Assembly (NCBI GenBank): GCA_030613605.1
Contig: JAUWLO010000026.1
Coordinates: forward strand, 1-14,726
DNA from: Gammaproteobacteria bacterium
Lineage (GTDB): Bacteria; Pseudomonadota; Gammaproteobacteria; SZUA-152
Direction of reading: 5' to 3'
DNA: 14,726 nt
This document shows positions 1 through 7,055 of the stretch, piece by piece. The first letter of the stretch is position 1, and each line of letters begins with the position of its first letter. Made by a program: the position numbers and the translations under genes. A model generated the notes under the pieces. That model made no database searches and was not told the DNA's origin. It saw nothing but the letters and a program-made list of their open reading frames with translations.

Positions 1-141
1 ACCTTTTCCACTTTCTCTATTGAAACACTGAATTTGATGGAAGAGGGCGAGCTGGTTAAAGCCTTGCTGAATGTCGTGCGCAGTGTCGTATTGTGTTTGT
101 TTGCTGCCTGGATCGGAGTATTGGCTGGGAGGACGGTATGA
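1..141 (+). CDS. crcB: CrcB fluoride ion channel/exporter, C-terminal end (5' truncated by window)
   Basis: Frame 1 is open from the first base and gives 46 codons before the TGA at 139-141. The fragment begins TFSTFSIET, the signature that opens the third helix of CrcB/Fluc proteins, and ends with a hydrophobic helix (about residues 27-43: VVRSVVLCLFAAWIGVLAG) and a short basic tail. That matches the C-terminal third of a roughly 125-residue CrcB. The family forms dual-topology dimers in the inner membrane that let fluoride leave the cell. The stop codon overlaps the ATG of the DUF190 gene (ATGA at 138-141), so the two are translationally coupled. crcB next to serS and cysG is also the order seen in Pseudomonas. 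The start, and any fluoride riboswitch ahead of it, lie outside the window. Confidence 0.88.
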   Translation, partial: TFSTFSIETLNLMEEGELVKALLNVVRSVVLCLFAAWIGVLAGRTV

Positions 142-461
142 CTAATGTTGGTGTAACGACTATTGAAGTGCTGATGGTGCGGGTGTATCTCACCGAAGCC
201 GAGACCCATCTTGAGTCTTTATTAAAAAGACTTAATGATGAAGGAAAAGTGCGCGGCGTGACGGTGTTCCGTGGTATCGCGGGTTTTGGGAAGTCTGGTG
301 AAATCCATTCATCATCATTGCTGGATATGTCGTTGAATTTACCCGTGGTGGTAGAGTTTTTTGACGAGCCAGACAAGGCACAGGTCATTATTGACGAACT
401 TTATAAAAAATTTGGGCCGGGGCATATTACATCCTGGTCTGCACAGCTTAGCGTTGACTAG
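138..461 (+). CDS. DUF190 (COG1993) family protein, CrcB-associated
   Basis: A 107-residue soluble protein of unknown biochemical role. It has the DUF190 hallmarks: an N-terminal strand with VRVYLTEAE, then GVTVFRGIAGFGKSGEIHSSSLLDMS (about residues 39-65), then NLPVVVEFFDEPDKAQ (67-82). The family is predicted to have a PII-like ferredoxin fold and is often found beside crcB. I start it at ATG 138, not at a longer in-frame start at 93. ATG 138 has a strong Shine-Dalgarno sequence (GGGAGGA, 127-133), overlaps the crcB stop as ATGA, and gives the usual family length; the 15 extra upstream residues look like out-of-frame crcB. The genomic pairing suggests a regulatory or accessory role for the fluoride exporter, but that is inference. 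Confidence 0.85.
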   Translation: MTNVGVTTIEVLMVRVYLTEAETHLESLLKRLNDEGKVRGVTVFRGIAGFGKSGEIHSSSLLDMSLNLPVVVEFFDEPDKAQVIIDELYKKFGPGHITSWSAQLSVD

Positions 462-508
462 TTATCTAAAAAAACAAGTAACAAATTGGTAAAAAGACGG
501 AAAGACTT

Positions 509-1792
509 ATGATTGATCCAAAATTAATTCGCGCAGATCTTGCCGGGGTTGTAAAAAACTTAAAACGTCGAGGGTTCAAGCTCAGCCTGGGTGAAGTGAC
601 TGTTCTTGAAACCCGGCGTAAAGATTTACAGGTTAAAACGCAGGAGTTACAAAGCGTACGCAATAACAGCTCCAAAGCTATCGGGCACGCCAAGGCGAAA
701 GGTGAAGACACTGCACCATTGCTTGCTGCAGTGGCAGATATAGGTGACAGGCTAAAAGATGCGGAAGCAGAATTAACAGAGGTGATGGAAAAACTGGATG
801 AGATTTTTATTGGTGTTCCTAATCTTCTGCATTCAAGCGTACCTGAAGGAATCGATGAGAATGATAATGAAGAAGTTAGTTCCTGGGGTGAGCCGCGTAA
901 ATTTGATTTTATAGTTAAGGATCACGTGGATTTGGGCGCAAACCTGGGTGGAATGGATTTTGAAACCGCTTCAAAAATTTCCGGGAGTCGCTTTGGTTTG
1001 ATGAGCGGACATCTGGCGCGCATGCATCGAGCGTTAATCCAGTTTATGTTAGATACTCACACGACTGAGCATGGATATACAGAAACGTATGTTCCGTATT
1101 TGGTTAATGAGGAAAGCTTGCGTGGTACGGGCCAGTTGCCAAAATTTGAAAAAGATCTTTTTAAGATCGATGGTGGTGCGTACTACCTGATACCCACAGC
1201 AGAAGTGCCGCTAACGAATATCGTTCGTGATGTCATTATTGAAAATAACGACATGCCTCGTAAGTTTGTTGCACATACCCCATGTTTTCGTAGCGAGGCT
1301 GGTTCATACGGTAAAGATACCCGCGGCATGATTCGTCAGCATCAGTTTGAAAAAGTGGAGCTGGTGCAAATTGTACGCCCTCAGGATTCTTATGATGTGC
1401 TCGAGGAGTTAACAGGCCATGCAGCCAATATACTGAAAGCTCTGAATTTGCCCTATCGGATAATGAATCTGTGTTCCGGAGATGTTGGATTCTCTAGTGC
1501 AAAAACCTATGATCTGGAAGTTTGGTTGCCGGGGCAAAATGCCTATCGCGAAATATCATCCTGCTCCAATTTCGAGTCTTTTCAGGCAAGACGCATGATG
1601 GCTCGTATGCGTGATCCCGTGACGAATAAACCGGTTCTGGTTCATACCGTTAATGGATCCGGTTTGGCTGTCGGTCGCGCTCTGGTGGCAGTGATGGAGA
1701 ATTACCAAAATGAAGATGGCAGCATTACTGTGCCGGATGTATTACAACCCTACATGAATGATTTGGAAGTAATTCCTGCTACCGCTAAATAA
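509..1792 (+). CDS. serS: Seryl-tRNA synthetase
   Basis: Cytoplasmic class II aminoacyl-tRNA synthetase that charges tRNA-Ser (and tRNA-Sec where present) with serine. The 427 residues match the bacterial family length. The N-terminal part (about 1-110) is the long antiparallel coiled-coil arm that grips the tRNA variable arm, visible as charged heptad-like stretches such as KDLQVKTQELQSVRNN. The catalytic core follows: TAE at 230-232 (serine binding), motif 2 FRSEAGSYGKDTRG (260-273), REISSCSNFESFQARRM (347-363), and motif 3 NGSGLAVGRAL (382-392). The typical tail VPDVLQPYM is near 408-416. ATG 509 has GGAAAG at 499-504 as ribosome binding site. It lies 47 bp after the DUF190 gene and 67 bp before cysG, all co-directional, so co-transcription is likely. 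Nothing is missing or unusual. Confidence 0.98.
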   Translation: MIDPKLIRADLAGVVKNLKRRGFKLSLGEVTVLETRRKDLQVKTQELQSVRNNSSKAIGHAKAKGEDTAPLLAAVADIGDRLKDAEAELTEVMEKLDEIFIGVPNLLHSSVPEGIDENDNEEVSSWGEPRKFDFIVKDHVDLGANLGGMDFETASKISGSRFGLMSGHLARMHRALIQFMLDTHTTEHGYTETYVPYLVNEESLRGTGQLPKFEKDLFKIDGGAYYLIPTAEVPLTNIVRDVIIENNDMPRKFVAHTPCFRSEAGSYGKDTRGMIRQHQFEKVELVQIVRPQDSYDVLEELTGHAANILKALNLPYRIMNLCSGDVGFSSAKTYDLEVWLPGQNAYREISSCSNFESFQARRMMARMRDPVTNKPVLVHTVNGSGLAVGRALVAVMENYQNEDGSITVPDVLQPYMNDLEVIPATAK

Positions 1793-1859
1793 TGGCACTA
1801 ATTAATAACGGTTGGTTAGTATTGAAAATCCGCTTTCTAAGGCTAAATGAGCAATTCTC

Positions 1860-3266
1860 ATGAAGTATTTCCCCGTATTTTTTGACATAAATAACAAACG
1901 CTGTCTTGTGGTGGGTGGTGGTGATGTGGCGGCTCGCAAGGTGGCACTGATGTTTCGTGCGGGTGCTCAGGTTACCGTTGTTTCACCCGAGTTGTGTGAA
2001 AGCTTGCAAAACCGTCTGGCCAATAAAGAGATTACCCATGAAGCGCGAAGTTTTGAAGATAATGATCTTGAGGCTTGCGCGTTAATCGTTGCCGCAACCG
2101 ATGATCAGGCTGTTAACAAGCAGGTTTCTGATTTGGCACATTCAAAATGTATTCCGGTGAATGTTGTCGATCAGCCGGATTTATGCAGTTTTATTGTGCC
2201 ATCGATTATTGATCGTTCGCCTGTGCAGGTCGCCGTTTCCACTGGAGGTGCTTCGCCTGTGTTGGCACGGTTATTACGTGCGCGTCTTGAGACCATGATT
2301 CCCTCTGCTTATGGTCGTCTTGCAGATCTTATGAGTGAGTTTCGAGATAAAGTTAAAGCAAAAATTACCACTGAAGGTAAGCGCCGTCGTTTTTGGGAGG
2401 ATGTAGCACAGGGCCCTATTGCTGAAATGATTTTTTCCGGTAGGGAGGCTGCTGCACGAGAGGCGATGCATGCTGCCGTTGAAGAAGCTGAAGCCTCAAC
2501 AGGTGATCGAGGTGAGGTTTATCTGGTCGGCGCTGGTCCTGGCGATCCTGATTTATTGACCTTCCGTGCCTTGCGCTTGTTGCAGCAGGCCGATGTAATT
2601 GTTTATGACCGCCTGGTGTCAGAAGAAATTCTGGATATGGCGCGGCGTGATGCTGATTTGGTTTATGTCGGAAAAGAACGCGACAAACACACCCTGCCGC
2701 AGGAAGACATAAATTTACTGTTGGCTCGAATAGCCAAAAAGGGTAAACGGGTTTTACGTTTAAAGGGTGGCGATCCCTTTATTTTCGGCCGCGGCGGGGA
2801 AGAAATTGAAACGTTGATGCAGGAGGGTGTTAATTTCCAGATCGTGCCGGGAATTACTGCAGCAGCTGGCGCAGCTTCTTATGCGGGCATTCCTTTAACG
2901 CACCGAAACTATGCTCAGTCAGTTACCTTTGTTACTGGTCATCTCAAAGATGGCACTATGAATCTTAACTGGCCAGCATTGGCGCACCCGCATCAAACAT
3001 TGGTGGTATATATGGGGCTGTTGGGCGTAAAAACATTATGCGCCAAATTGATAGAGCATGGCTTATCGGAAAGAACGCCTATGGCTTTGGTGCAAAAGGC
3101 GACTACGCGGCAACAAAAAGTACTGATTGGTACCTTAAAGTCGATGCCAGGGCTTCTTGAGAAAGCTAACATTAAACCACCCACGCTGATTATTGTGGGT
3201 GAGGTAGTGAACCTGCACGAGAAACTTTCCTGGTTTGGCTCTGCTGAAACCGTGGGGGAAGGTTAA
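1860..3266 (+). CDS. cysG: Siroheme synthase CysG (uroporphyrinogen-III methyltransferase / precorrin-2 dehydrogenase / ferrochelatase)
   Basis: Multifunctional enzyme converting uroporphyrinogen III to siroheme, the prosthetic group of assimilatory sulfite and nitrite reductases. At 468 residues it is the full fusion form. The N-terminal half is the NAD-dependent dehydrogenase/chelatase: Rossmann motif VVGGGDVAARK (17-27), VAATDD (78-82) and NVVDQPDLCSFIVP (101-114). D104 matches the shared catalytic aspartate of Salmonella CysG, and S127 in VSTGG lies at the position of its phosphoserine. The C-terminal SUMT domain starts near 218 with VYLVGAGPGDPDLLT, followed by VIVYDRLVS (246-254), GGDPFIFGRGGEE (303-315) and VPGITAAAGAASYAGIPLTHR (329-349). 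ATG 1860 opens the canonical MKYFPVFFDI start, although its ribosome binding site is weak. It converges on the DUF1631 gene with only 20 bp between stops and no clear terminator. Confidence 0.97.
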   Translation: MKYFPVFFDINNKRCLVVGGGDVAARKVALMFRAGAQVTVVSPELCESLQNRLANKEITHEARSFEDNDLEACALIVAATDDQAVNKQVSDLAHSKCIPVNVVDQPDLCSFIVPSIIDRSPVQVAVSTGGASPVLARLLRARLETMIPSAYGRLADLMSEFRDKVKAKITTEGKRRRFWEDVAQGPIAEMIFSGREAAAREAMHAAVEEAEASTGDRGEVYLVGAGPGDPDLLTFRALRLLQQADVIVYDRLVSEEILDMARRDADLVYVGKERDKHTLPQEDINLLLARIAKKGKRVLRLKGGDPFIFGRGGEEIETLMQEGVNFQIVPGITAAAGAASYAGIPLTHRNYAQSVTFVTGHLKDGTMNLNWPALAHPHQTLVVYMGLLGVKTLCAKLIEHGLSERTPMALVQKATTRQQKVLIGTLKSMPGLLEKANIKPPTLIIVGEVVNLHEKLSWFGSAETVGEG

Positions 3267-3286
3267 ATAAACCTTGCTCCAGTCGA

Positions 3287-5644
3287 TTAGTGTCCAGTTG
3301 GATTTTTAATATCCAGTGCCTGCTTAATACCAACAATTACGGAATCCAGTGCCCGGTCAAACAGAGGGATATCCTCGACAATGGCGGCATGCTCGGACTC
3401 GAATTTTTCAATAAGTTGGCGATACGTTAAATCAGCCACTACTTTATATTTTCGATCAACAAAAGTGAATTCTTTGGTGAAATCGCATTTCCAGGCGAGC
3501 TTGCCGCGTGTGCGAACATTGGTGTTTGGATTTATAAATTCTACCCAGGTACCCAACGCCATTTCAGTGATACTTTCTGCGTGCAGGCTGAATAATACGT
3601 CATTATTTTCCTCTGACGAAGTGATGATCTCGGCGGAGAAAGGGTCAAATTGATCGTTATTAATTGTTGAATTTTCAGGAAAGTCTGACAAATCAATACC
3701 AAAGTCATCTTCTGTTAAGGTATCAGAATCTTCGTAGTGTATGAGTGCGTTTGCTTGTTGTGTCGACTGATTTGTATGATCGATTATTGTTTCAGGAATT
3801 CCGCCGCGAAGGCCGGCAAGATGCAACTGCTCTAGCTGGTCAAATAAATCTTCGCTTCTTTTCATGTCAAAATTAATCAGGGTAAAACCATCGCGCAGGC
3901 CATTAAGGATGCTAGGGATCACTTTAATAAGGCGGTTGCGTTCACTGATAATTAACTTCGGTTCTACGCTCCAGATAAGATCATCGGCCACCTGTAACGC
4001 GGTTTTCCATGCATTGCTTTTTACGCCGTCACGAAGGTATAGGTGTACTAATACATCTTTCCAGGCTTCAAGGAAAATAGTGTTTACCAAAGTCGGAATA
4101 TTATGGTTTTCAACCATGAGCTGGATTTCTTTGACGGCAGCATTTTTGGCACTCTCGAGCATATCTTCGGTTAATTTGTTTGATTCTTTTTCATTCTCCA
4201 TAAATGATGAGAATTCTGAGAGAAGTATTTCAAAAATGCTGGTGTTGTCCTCAAAATTTGCCAGTATTCTATCGACTACATAGCTAACCATTTTAAGTGT
4301 GGCATCTTCTTCAGGGTTTACTTCATTGAGTCCACTACCGGCATAGGCTAGCTCATTGAGTAACTGACGGGCTGGATGAGATTTTTTAGAGAAAAATGCA
4401 TTGTCCAGGATTGCTACCTTCAATACTGGAATTTGCAGGCGCACAATTTGAACTTTTAGGTAATCAGATAAGGTTGGATCATCTAGAATAAAGTCAAACA
4501 ACCTACTGACAATATCAATGCTGTCGATATCAGCCTGAGCAATCTTTTTTCCATCGGTTCTTCCCTGAATTTTACCAATTTCCTTCATCACGGTTGTTTT
4601 TATAATGTTAGCACTTTCCTGATGTTGATTTTGAAGGAGGGAAAGTTCTGCGCCTATTTGTAGTTGTGATAGTGCAGATACGATATCTCCAGGAGAGTAT
4701 GAAATTCTTTTTTTGGATTCAGCGTTAAAATTAGTACCGGTTATGGGTGAGTCAATAACCAGACCGGCTTCGAGTCCCGCACGTTGTTTGGACAACAATT
4801 GCTGTATTGTACTAAAAACATTATCAGCTGCATTTATGGCGGCGGTTTCTTTGTTCTTTAAAGAGCTGTGATCAACTTCTGGGCTTATTTCATCCGGTAA
4901 ATATGTATTCGTTGCTTTTTTACCCGGATGGCTGTGACTATCCGATTTCTTTATAGTGCTTTGAATGCGAGGCAGCACACCTGCGGCGATAAAATCCGAA
5001 TTTATGGCATCATACATCCCACCTAACTGCTGGATAACAACTTTATCGAATAATTTGTACACGACCAGACGTACTTTAATATCTGTACTCATGCATCCTG
5101 CTGCGACTAAAAAGGCGTCACACAGGACTTCAGGACGCAGTGGGCTGTTATATTTTGTTATTTCTGTTTTTTCAATGAGAAAGTTCAAGCGAGCTGTGAT
5201 ATCAGAAAGAGCCTGGCTAAAAGTGTTATTAGCAGCACTGGCCATATTGCTAATTGCCAATGATTCTTCCAGTTGTTCATCTCCCACTAAACCAGCCTGG
5301 CCAAGTTTTCCACTGTGTTGGGGTGTGATGACGGCCTGACTTAGAGATAATTTGAATCCACTATCTAAAGCGCTAAAATATATTTTGTGCATTAAATCAT
5401 GTTGGAGCCGGATTTCTCGCATGGCATCAAAATAGAGTGTTTGTTGTTGATTATTTTCTGCTTTATCAGCCAGATTAAATAGACTGTTATCTATCTGTGA
5501 GAAAAAATTAGGTAGAAGTTCTTCCAGGTAGTGTTTTGCAGTACGTTGCGCAGATATGACCAGCTGGGGTACAGGGACTGTATTTTCTACAGGGCTGGAG
5601 CGGCGGCTGGCATCAAAATTAAGGATATTCTTGTGTTTAACCAT
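3287..5644 (-). CDS. DUF1631 family protein (function unknown)
   Basis: A 785-residue, acidic, mostly helical protein recognised as DUF1631, a gammaproteobacterial family of 700-800 residues with no established function; some database entries carry the doubtful label thymidine phosphorylase. There is no signal peptide or convincing membrane helix, so it is probably cytoplasmic. Visible parts are an N-terminal helical segment with RYHYLEELLPNFF-like character (near 30-60), a long central helical region, and a conserved C-terminal block starting near 697 (LGTWVEFINPNTNVRTRGKLAW, then FTFVDRKYKVV). That block looks like a small beta-barrel of PilZ type, but I do not see the paired RxxxR and (D/N)xSxxG motifs of a c-di-GMP binder. 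ATG 5644 (MVKHKN) has little Shine-Dalgarno sequence. The gene is transcribed away from the dyad-rich region 5645-6087, which probably holds its promoter. Confidence 0.8.
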   Translation of the reverse strand: MVKHKNILNFDASRRSSPVENTVPVPQLVISAQRTAKHYLEELLPNFFSQIDNSLFNLADKAENNQQQTLYFDAMREIRLQHDLMHKIYFSALDSGFKLSLSQAVITPQHSGKLGQAGLVGDEQLEESLAISNMASAANNTFSQALSDITARLNFLIEKTEITKYNSPLRPEVLCDAFLVAAGCMSTDIKVRLVVYKLFDKVVIQQLGGMYDAINSDFIAAGVLPRIQSTIKKSDSHSHPGKKATNTYLPDEISPEVDHSSLKNKETAAINAADNVFSTIQQLLSKQRAGLEAGLVIDSPITGTNFNAESKKRISYSPGDIVSALSQLQIGAELSLLQNQHQESANIIKTTVMKEIGKIQGRTDGKKIAQADIDSIDIVSRLFDFILDDPTLSDYLKVQIVRLQIPVLKVAILDNAFFSKKSHPARQLLNELAYAGSGLNEVNPEEDATLKMVSYVVDRILANFEDNTSIFEILLSEFSSFMENEKESNKLTEDMLESAKNAAVKEIQLMVENHNIPTLVNTIFLEAWKDVLVHLYLRDGVKSNAWKTALQVADDLIWSVEPKLIISERNRLIKVIPSILNGLRDGFTLINFDMKRSEDLFDQLEQLHLAGLRGGIPETIIDHTNQSTQQANALIHYEDSDTLTEDDFGIDLSDFPENSTINNDQFDPFSAEIITSSEENNDVLFSLHAESITEMALGTWVEFINPNTNVRTRGKLAWKCDFTKEFTFVDRKYKVVADLTYRQLIEKFESEHAAIVEDIPLFDRALDSVIVGIKQALDIKNPTGH

Positions 5645-5751
5645 GGTTGTATAGGGACCGTTCTATTCTGACTGTTGAGATTAAGGGTTTGCTTTAATTA
5701 TTAATACAAGATAAGTCTAGCGTTGGTATCGGCAGAGGGAGTGAATTGTTG

Positions 5752-5763
5752 CGCAAATTTGCG
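5752..5763. repeat. 12-bp perfect palindrome CGCAAATTTGCG
   Basis: Perfectly self-complementary over 12 bases, abutting the CRP-type dyad and overlapping the palindromic 8-mer TTGCGCAA (5749-5756). Its size and symmetry suit a dimeric regulator, but I cannot name one. Confidence 0.4.
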
Positions 5764-5777
5764 TGACTATGGTCACA
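5762..5777. promoter_or_regulatory. Candidate CRP/Vfr-family binding site
   Basis: The 16 bases read CGTGA-CTATGG-TCACA. The CRP/Vfr core is TGTGA-N6-TCACA, so nine of ten core positions match, with the dyad perfectly spaced. The same bases also form GTGAC-N4-GTCAC (5763-5776). It lies 118 bp upstream of the DUF1631 start and about 310 bp upstream of the plus-strand membrane-protein gene, so DUF1631 is the closer candidate target. Whether this organism has a CRP-type protein cannot be seen here. Confidence 0.4.
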
Positions 5778-5791
5778 GATTGTTTACTCGG

Positions 5792-5811
5792 TTGAGCAAG
5801 CACAAGCTCAA
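5792..5811. repeat. Inverted repeat TTGAGC-N8-GCTCAA
   Basis: Six-base perfect arms with an 8-base spacer, 14 bp to the right of the CRP-type dyad. It could be an operator. The lack of a T-run argues against a terminator. Confidence 0.35.
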
Positions 5812-5874
5812 TGGGAAATAGTTCACATATTTCAGAGCAGGCTGGCACAAAAGCAAAGGCCTGATGTCATACGC

Positions 5875-5880
5875 TATAAT
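5875..5880 (+). promoter_or_regulatory. Candidate -10 element TATAAT
   Basis: A perfect sigma-70 -10 hexamer in the intergenic region, oriented toward the small membrane protein gene about 210 bp downstream. The hexamer 17 bp upstream (AGCAAA, 5852-5857) is a poor -35, so this would be a weak or activator-dependent promoter, or a chance match in A+T-rich DNA. Confidence 0.25.
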
Positions 5881-5975
5881 GCTGGAATCGGGGTTTTTGG
5901 CAGTTACAGTAAGGAATTCCCCTGTATACCCTGCTTGATATGGTTAAATATTGTCACCGACCGAATGTATTCAAT

Positions 5976-5987
5976 AATTGCGCAATT
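5976..5987. repeat. 12-bp perfect palindrome AATTGCGCAATT
   Basis: Perfectly self-complementary. Its centre TTGCGCAA (5978-5985) repeats the 8-mer at 5749-5756, making a pair of identical symmetric sites 229 bp apart on either side of the candidate promoter. It is a possible operator pair. Confidence 0.4.
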
Positions 5988-6046
5988 GTGTGGTTCGATC
6001 CCATATTTTGGAGATTTTCTGCGCTGAATTACACTGAAATGGGTTC

Positions 6047-6064
6047 ATTGGCTGTTATGCCAAT
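6047..6064 (+). promoter_or_regulatory. Leader hairpin just upstream of the 6088 ribosome binding site
   Basis: ATTGGC-TGTTAT-GCCAAT has perfect 6-bp arms and a 6-base loop. It ends 11 bases before the AAGG Shine-Dalgarno (6076-6079) of the next gene. It may act as an mRNA leader hairpin affecting translation or as a DNA operator; the sequence alone does not separate these. Confidence 0.35.
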
Positions 6065-6087
6065 TAGCCGATTAAAAGGTAGAATGA

Positions 6088-6360
6088 GTGATGCCCACAG
6101 ATAGACAAAGTAGTGCCTTACCCGAAGCCTGGATTATACCGATACGTTTGGGTATTTATTCAGTATTGGCGGCTTGTTCGGCCTACATATATTTTAATGT
6201 GGGAGATCTGGTGATTACGAATTATCTGATCATAATTACCATCGTTGCTGTGGCAGCGATGGTTTTACTGGATTGCCGTGTGAGTGATGACTACTGGAAA
6301 CGTGAGGCAAATCAATCAAAAGCTGATAAAAATAAATTGAATGGAGATAACGGTAGTTGA
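6088..6360 (+). CDS. Small two-helix inner-membrane protein, unknown function
   Basis: A 90-residue protein I do not recognise. Two hydrophobic segments (about 16-35 and 43-61) are separated by a short FNVGDLV turn, followed by a charged tail rich in Lys, Asp and Asn (64-90). Basic residues at R20 and in the tail predict both ends in the cytoplasm with a very short periplasmic loop. I use GTG 6088 because AAGG (6076-6079) is 8 bases away; ATG 6091, one codon later, is the alternative. The stop codon overlaps the TTG start of the next gene (TTGA, 6357-6360), so the two are almost certainly one transcript and translationally coupled. The partner is an exported Sel1-repeat protein, which hints at a shared envelope role, but no function can be assigned. 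Confidence 0.65.
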   Translation: MMPTDRQSSALPEAWIIPIRLGIYSVLAACSAYIYFNVGDLVITNYLIIITIVAVAAMVLLDCRVSDDYWKREANQSKADKNKLNGDNGS

Positions 6361-7025
6361 TTTTAAAAAGAATGAATATAGCTGATTATTGCGTATTTTA
6401 TATCAGGCTGGGTTTTTCCTGCGTGCTGATGTTAGTTGCGTGTAATTCGATTGCAGATGCTGAAGTAAATATTGATAGCGCCCTGGCGGCTGTCAATAGT
6501 GAAGAATATGAAAATGCATTCAAACAATTCCAGCTGCTGGCTGATAAAGGAGATGCCGAGGCGCAATATAATCTTGCAATGATGTATCGCCAGGGAAAGG
6601 GTGTTAAGAAAAATTATGAATCAAGTAATGCATGGTTCAGGAAGGCAGCTGATCAGGGTATTCCTGATGCCCAGTATTACCTGGGGCATGCCTATGATGT
6701 CGGTGAAGGGGTTGCTTCAAACAGAAAATATGCCCTTGTTTGGTACCGAAAGGCCGCTGAAAAAGGTCATGGTTTCGCGCAAATTAATTTGGGTGTGTTA
6801 TACGCCAATGGTATTGGTGCAGAGCAGGATATCGAGCAGGCATATTTATGGTTCCATGTTGCTGCAGCGCAAGGTTATAGAGTAGCTTTTGAGAATAAGG
6901 ATGTTATTGAAAAGGCTCTGGAGCCAGAAGAGGTTGAGAAGTTAAAACAAAAAGGTCGTAGTTATTATCAGCTATATGTTATGCCATTCCAGCGACACAC
7001 TTCGTCTTATCCAAGATTGCGTTAA
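6357..7025 (+). CDS. Exported Sel1-like (TPR-type) repeat protein, probable lipoprotein
   Basis: A 222-residue protein. A basic N-terminus and hydrophobic stretch (about 17-28) end in LVAC at 26-29, a good lipobox with C29 as the lipidated residue; signal peptidase I cleavage after ADA (33-35) is the alternative. Three Sel1-like repeats follow, at about 67-102, 103-138 and 139-174, with the motif A-x-YNLGxxYxxGxGV and AxxWYRKAAxxG (for example YNLAMMYRQGKGV and YYLGHAYDVGEGV), then a charged helix (181-200) and a short tail. Such repeats form alpha-solenoids that bind partner proteins. Start choice: TTG 6357 has GGAG at 6343-6346 at a workable distance and overlaps the upstream stop, whereas ATG 6372 has no spaced Shine-Dalgarno. 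It converges with the HDOD gene, with 30 bp between stops. Confidence 0.8.
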   Translation: MILKRMNIADYCVFYIRLGFSCVLMLVACNSIADAEVNIDSALAAVNSEEYENAFKQFQLLADKGDAEAQYNLAMMYRQGKGVKKNYESSNAWFRKAADQGIPDAQYYLGHAYDVGEGVASNRKYALVWYRKAAEKGHGFAQINLGVLYANGIGAEQDIEQAYLWFHVAAAQGYRVAFENKDVIEKALEPEEVEKLKQKGRSYYQLYVMPFQRHTSSYPRLR

Positions 7026-7055
7026 ACTCTGATTAAATACAGGTTGGTTTAAAAA

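Larger units (their letters stand above)
5645..6087. other. 443-base gene-free divergent regulatory region
   Basis: No credible coding sequence is present on either strand. It separates the minus-strand DUF1631 gene from the plus-strand small membrane protein gene, so it must carry promoters for both. It contains a 12-bp palindrome (5752-5763), a CRP-type dyad (5762-5777), a TTGAGC/GCTCAA inverted repeat (5792-5811), a CAGGC/GCCTG inverted repeat (5838-5863), a perfect TATAAT (5875-5880), a second 12-bp palindrome (5976-5987) and a hairpin next to the ribosome binding site (6047-6064). The 8-mer TTGCGCAA, itself a palindrome, occurs twice here, at 5749-5756 and 5978-5985. Confidence 0.6.

Noticed and set aside
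93..137. Longer N-terminus for the DUF190 protein
   Set aside because: These 15 codons overlap crcB out of frame and exceed the family length. ATG 138 has a strong ribosome binding site and an ATGA overlap.
1847..1885. 12-codon leader ORF overlapping the cysG start
   Set aside because: Its ATG is only 4 bases from AAGG, which is too close for a good ribosome binding site, so I do not claim coupling.
5843..5858. Sigma-54 promoter (TGGCAC...)
   Set aside because: The -24 TGGCAC is present, but the required TTGC -12 element is absent at the correct spacing.
5890..5922. GGGG/CCCC pairing as a terminator
   Set aside because: Only four base pairs across a 25-base loop, with no T-run.
5989..6006. 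tRNA T-arm-like sequence (GGTTCGATCCC with a 5-bp stem)
   Set aside because: The T-loop is perfect, but no matching acceptor strand, anticodon arm or D-arm is found at the right distance and no CCA follows, so it is not a tRNA gene and not a convincing tRNA remnant.
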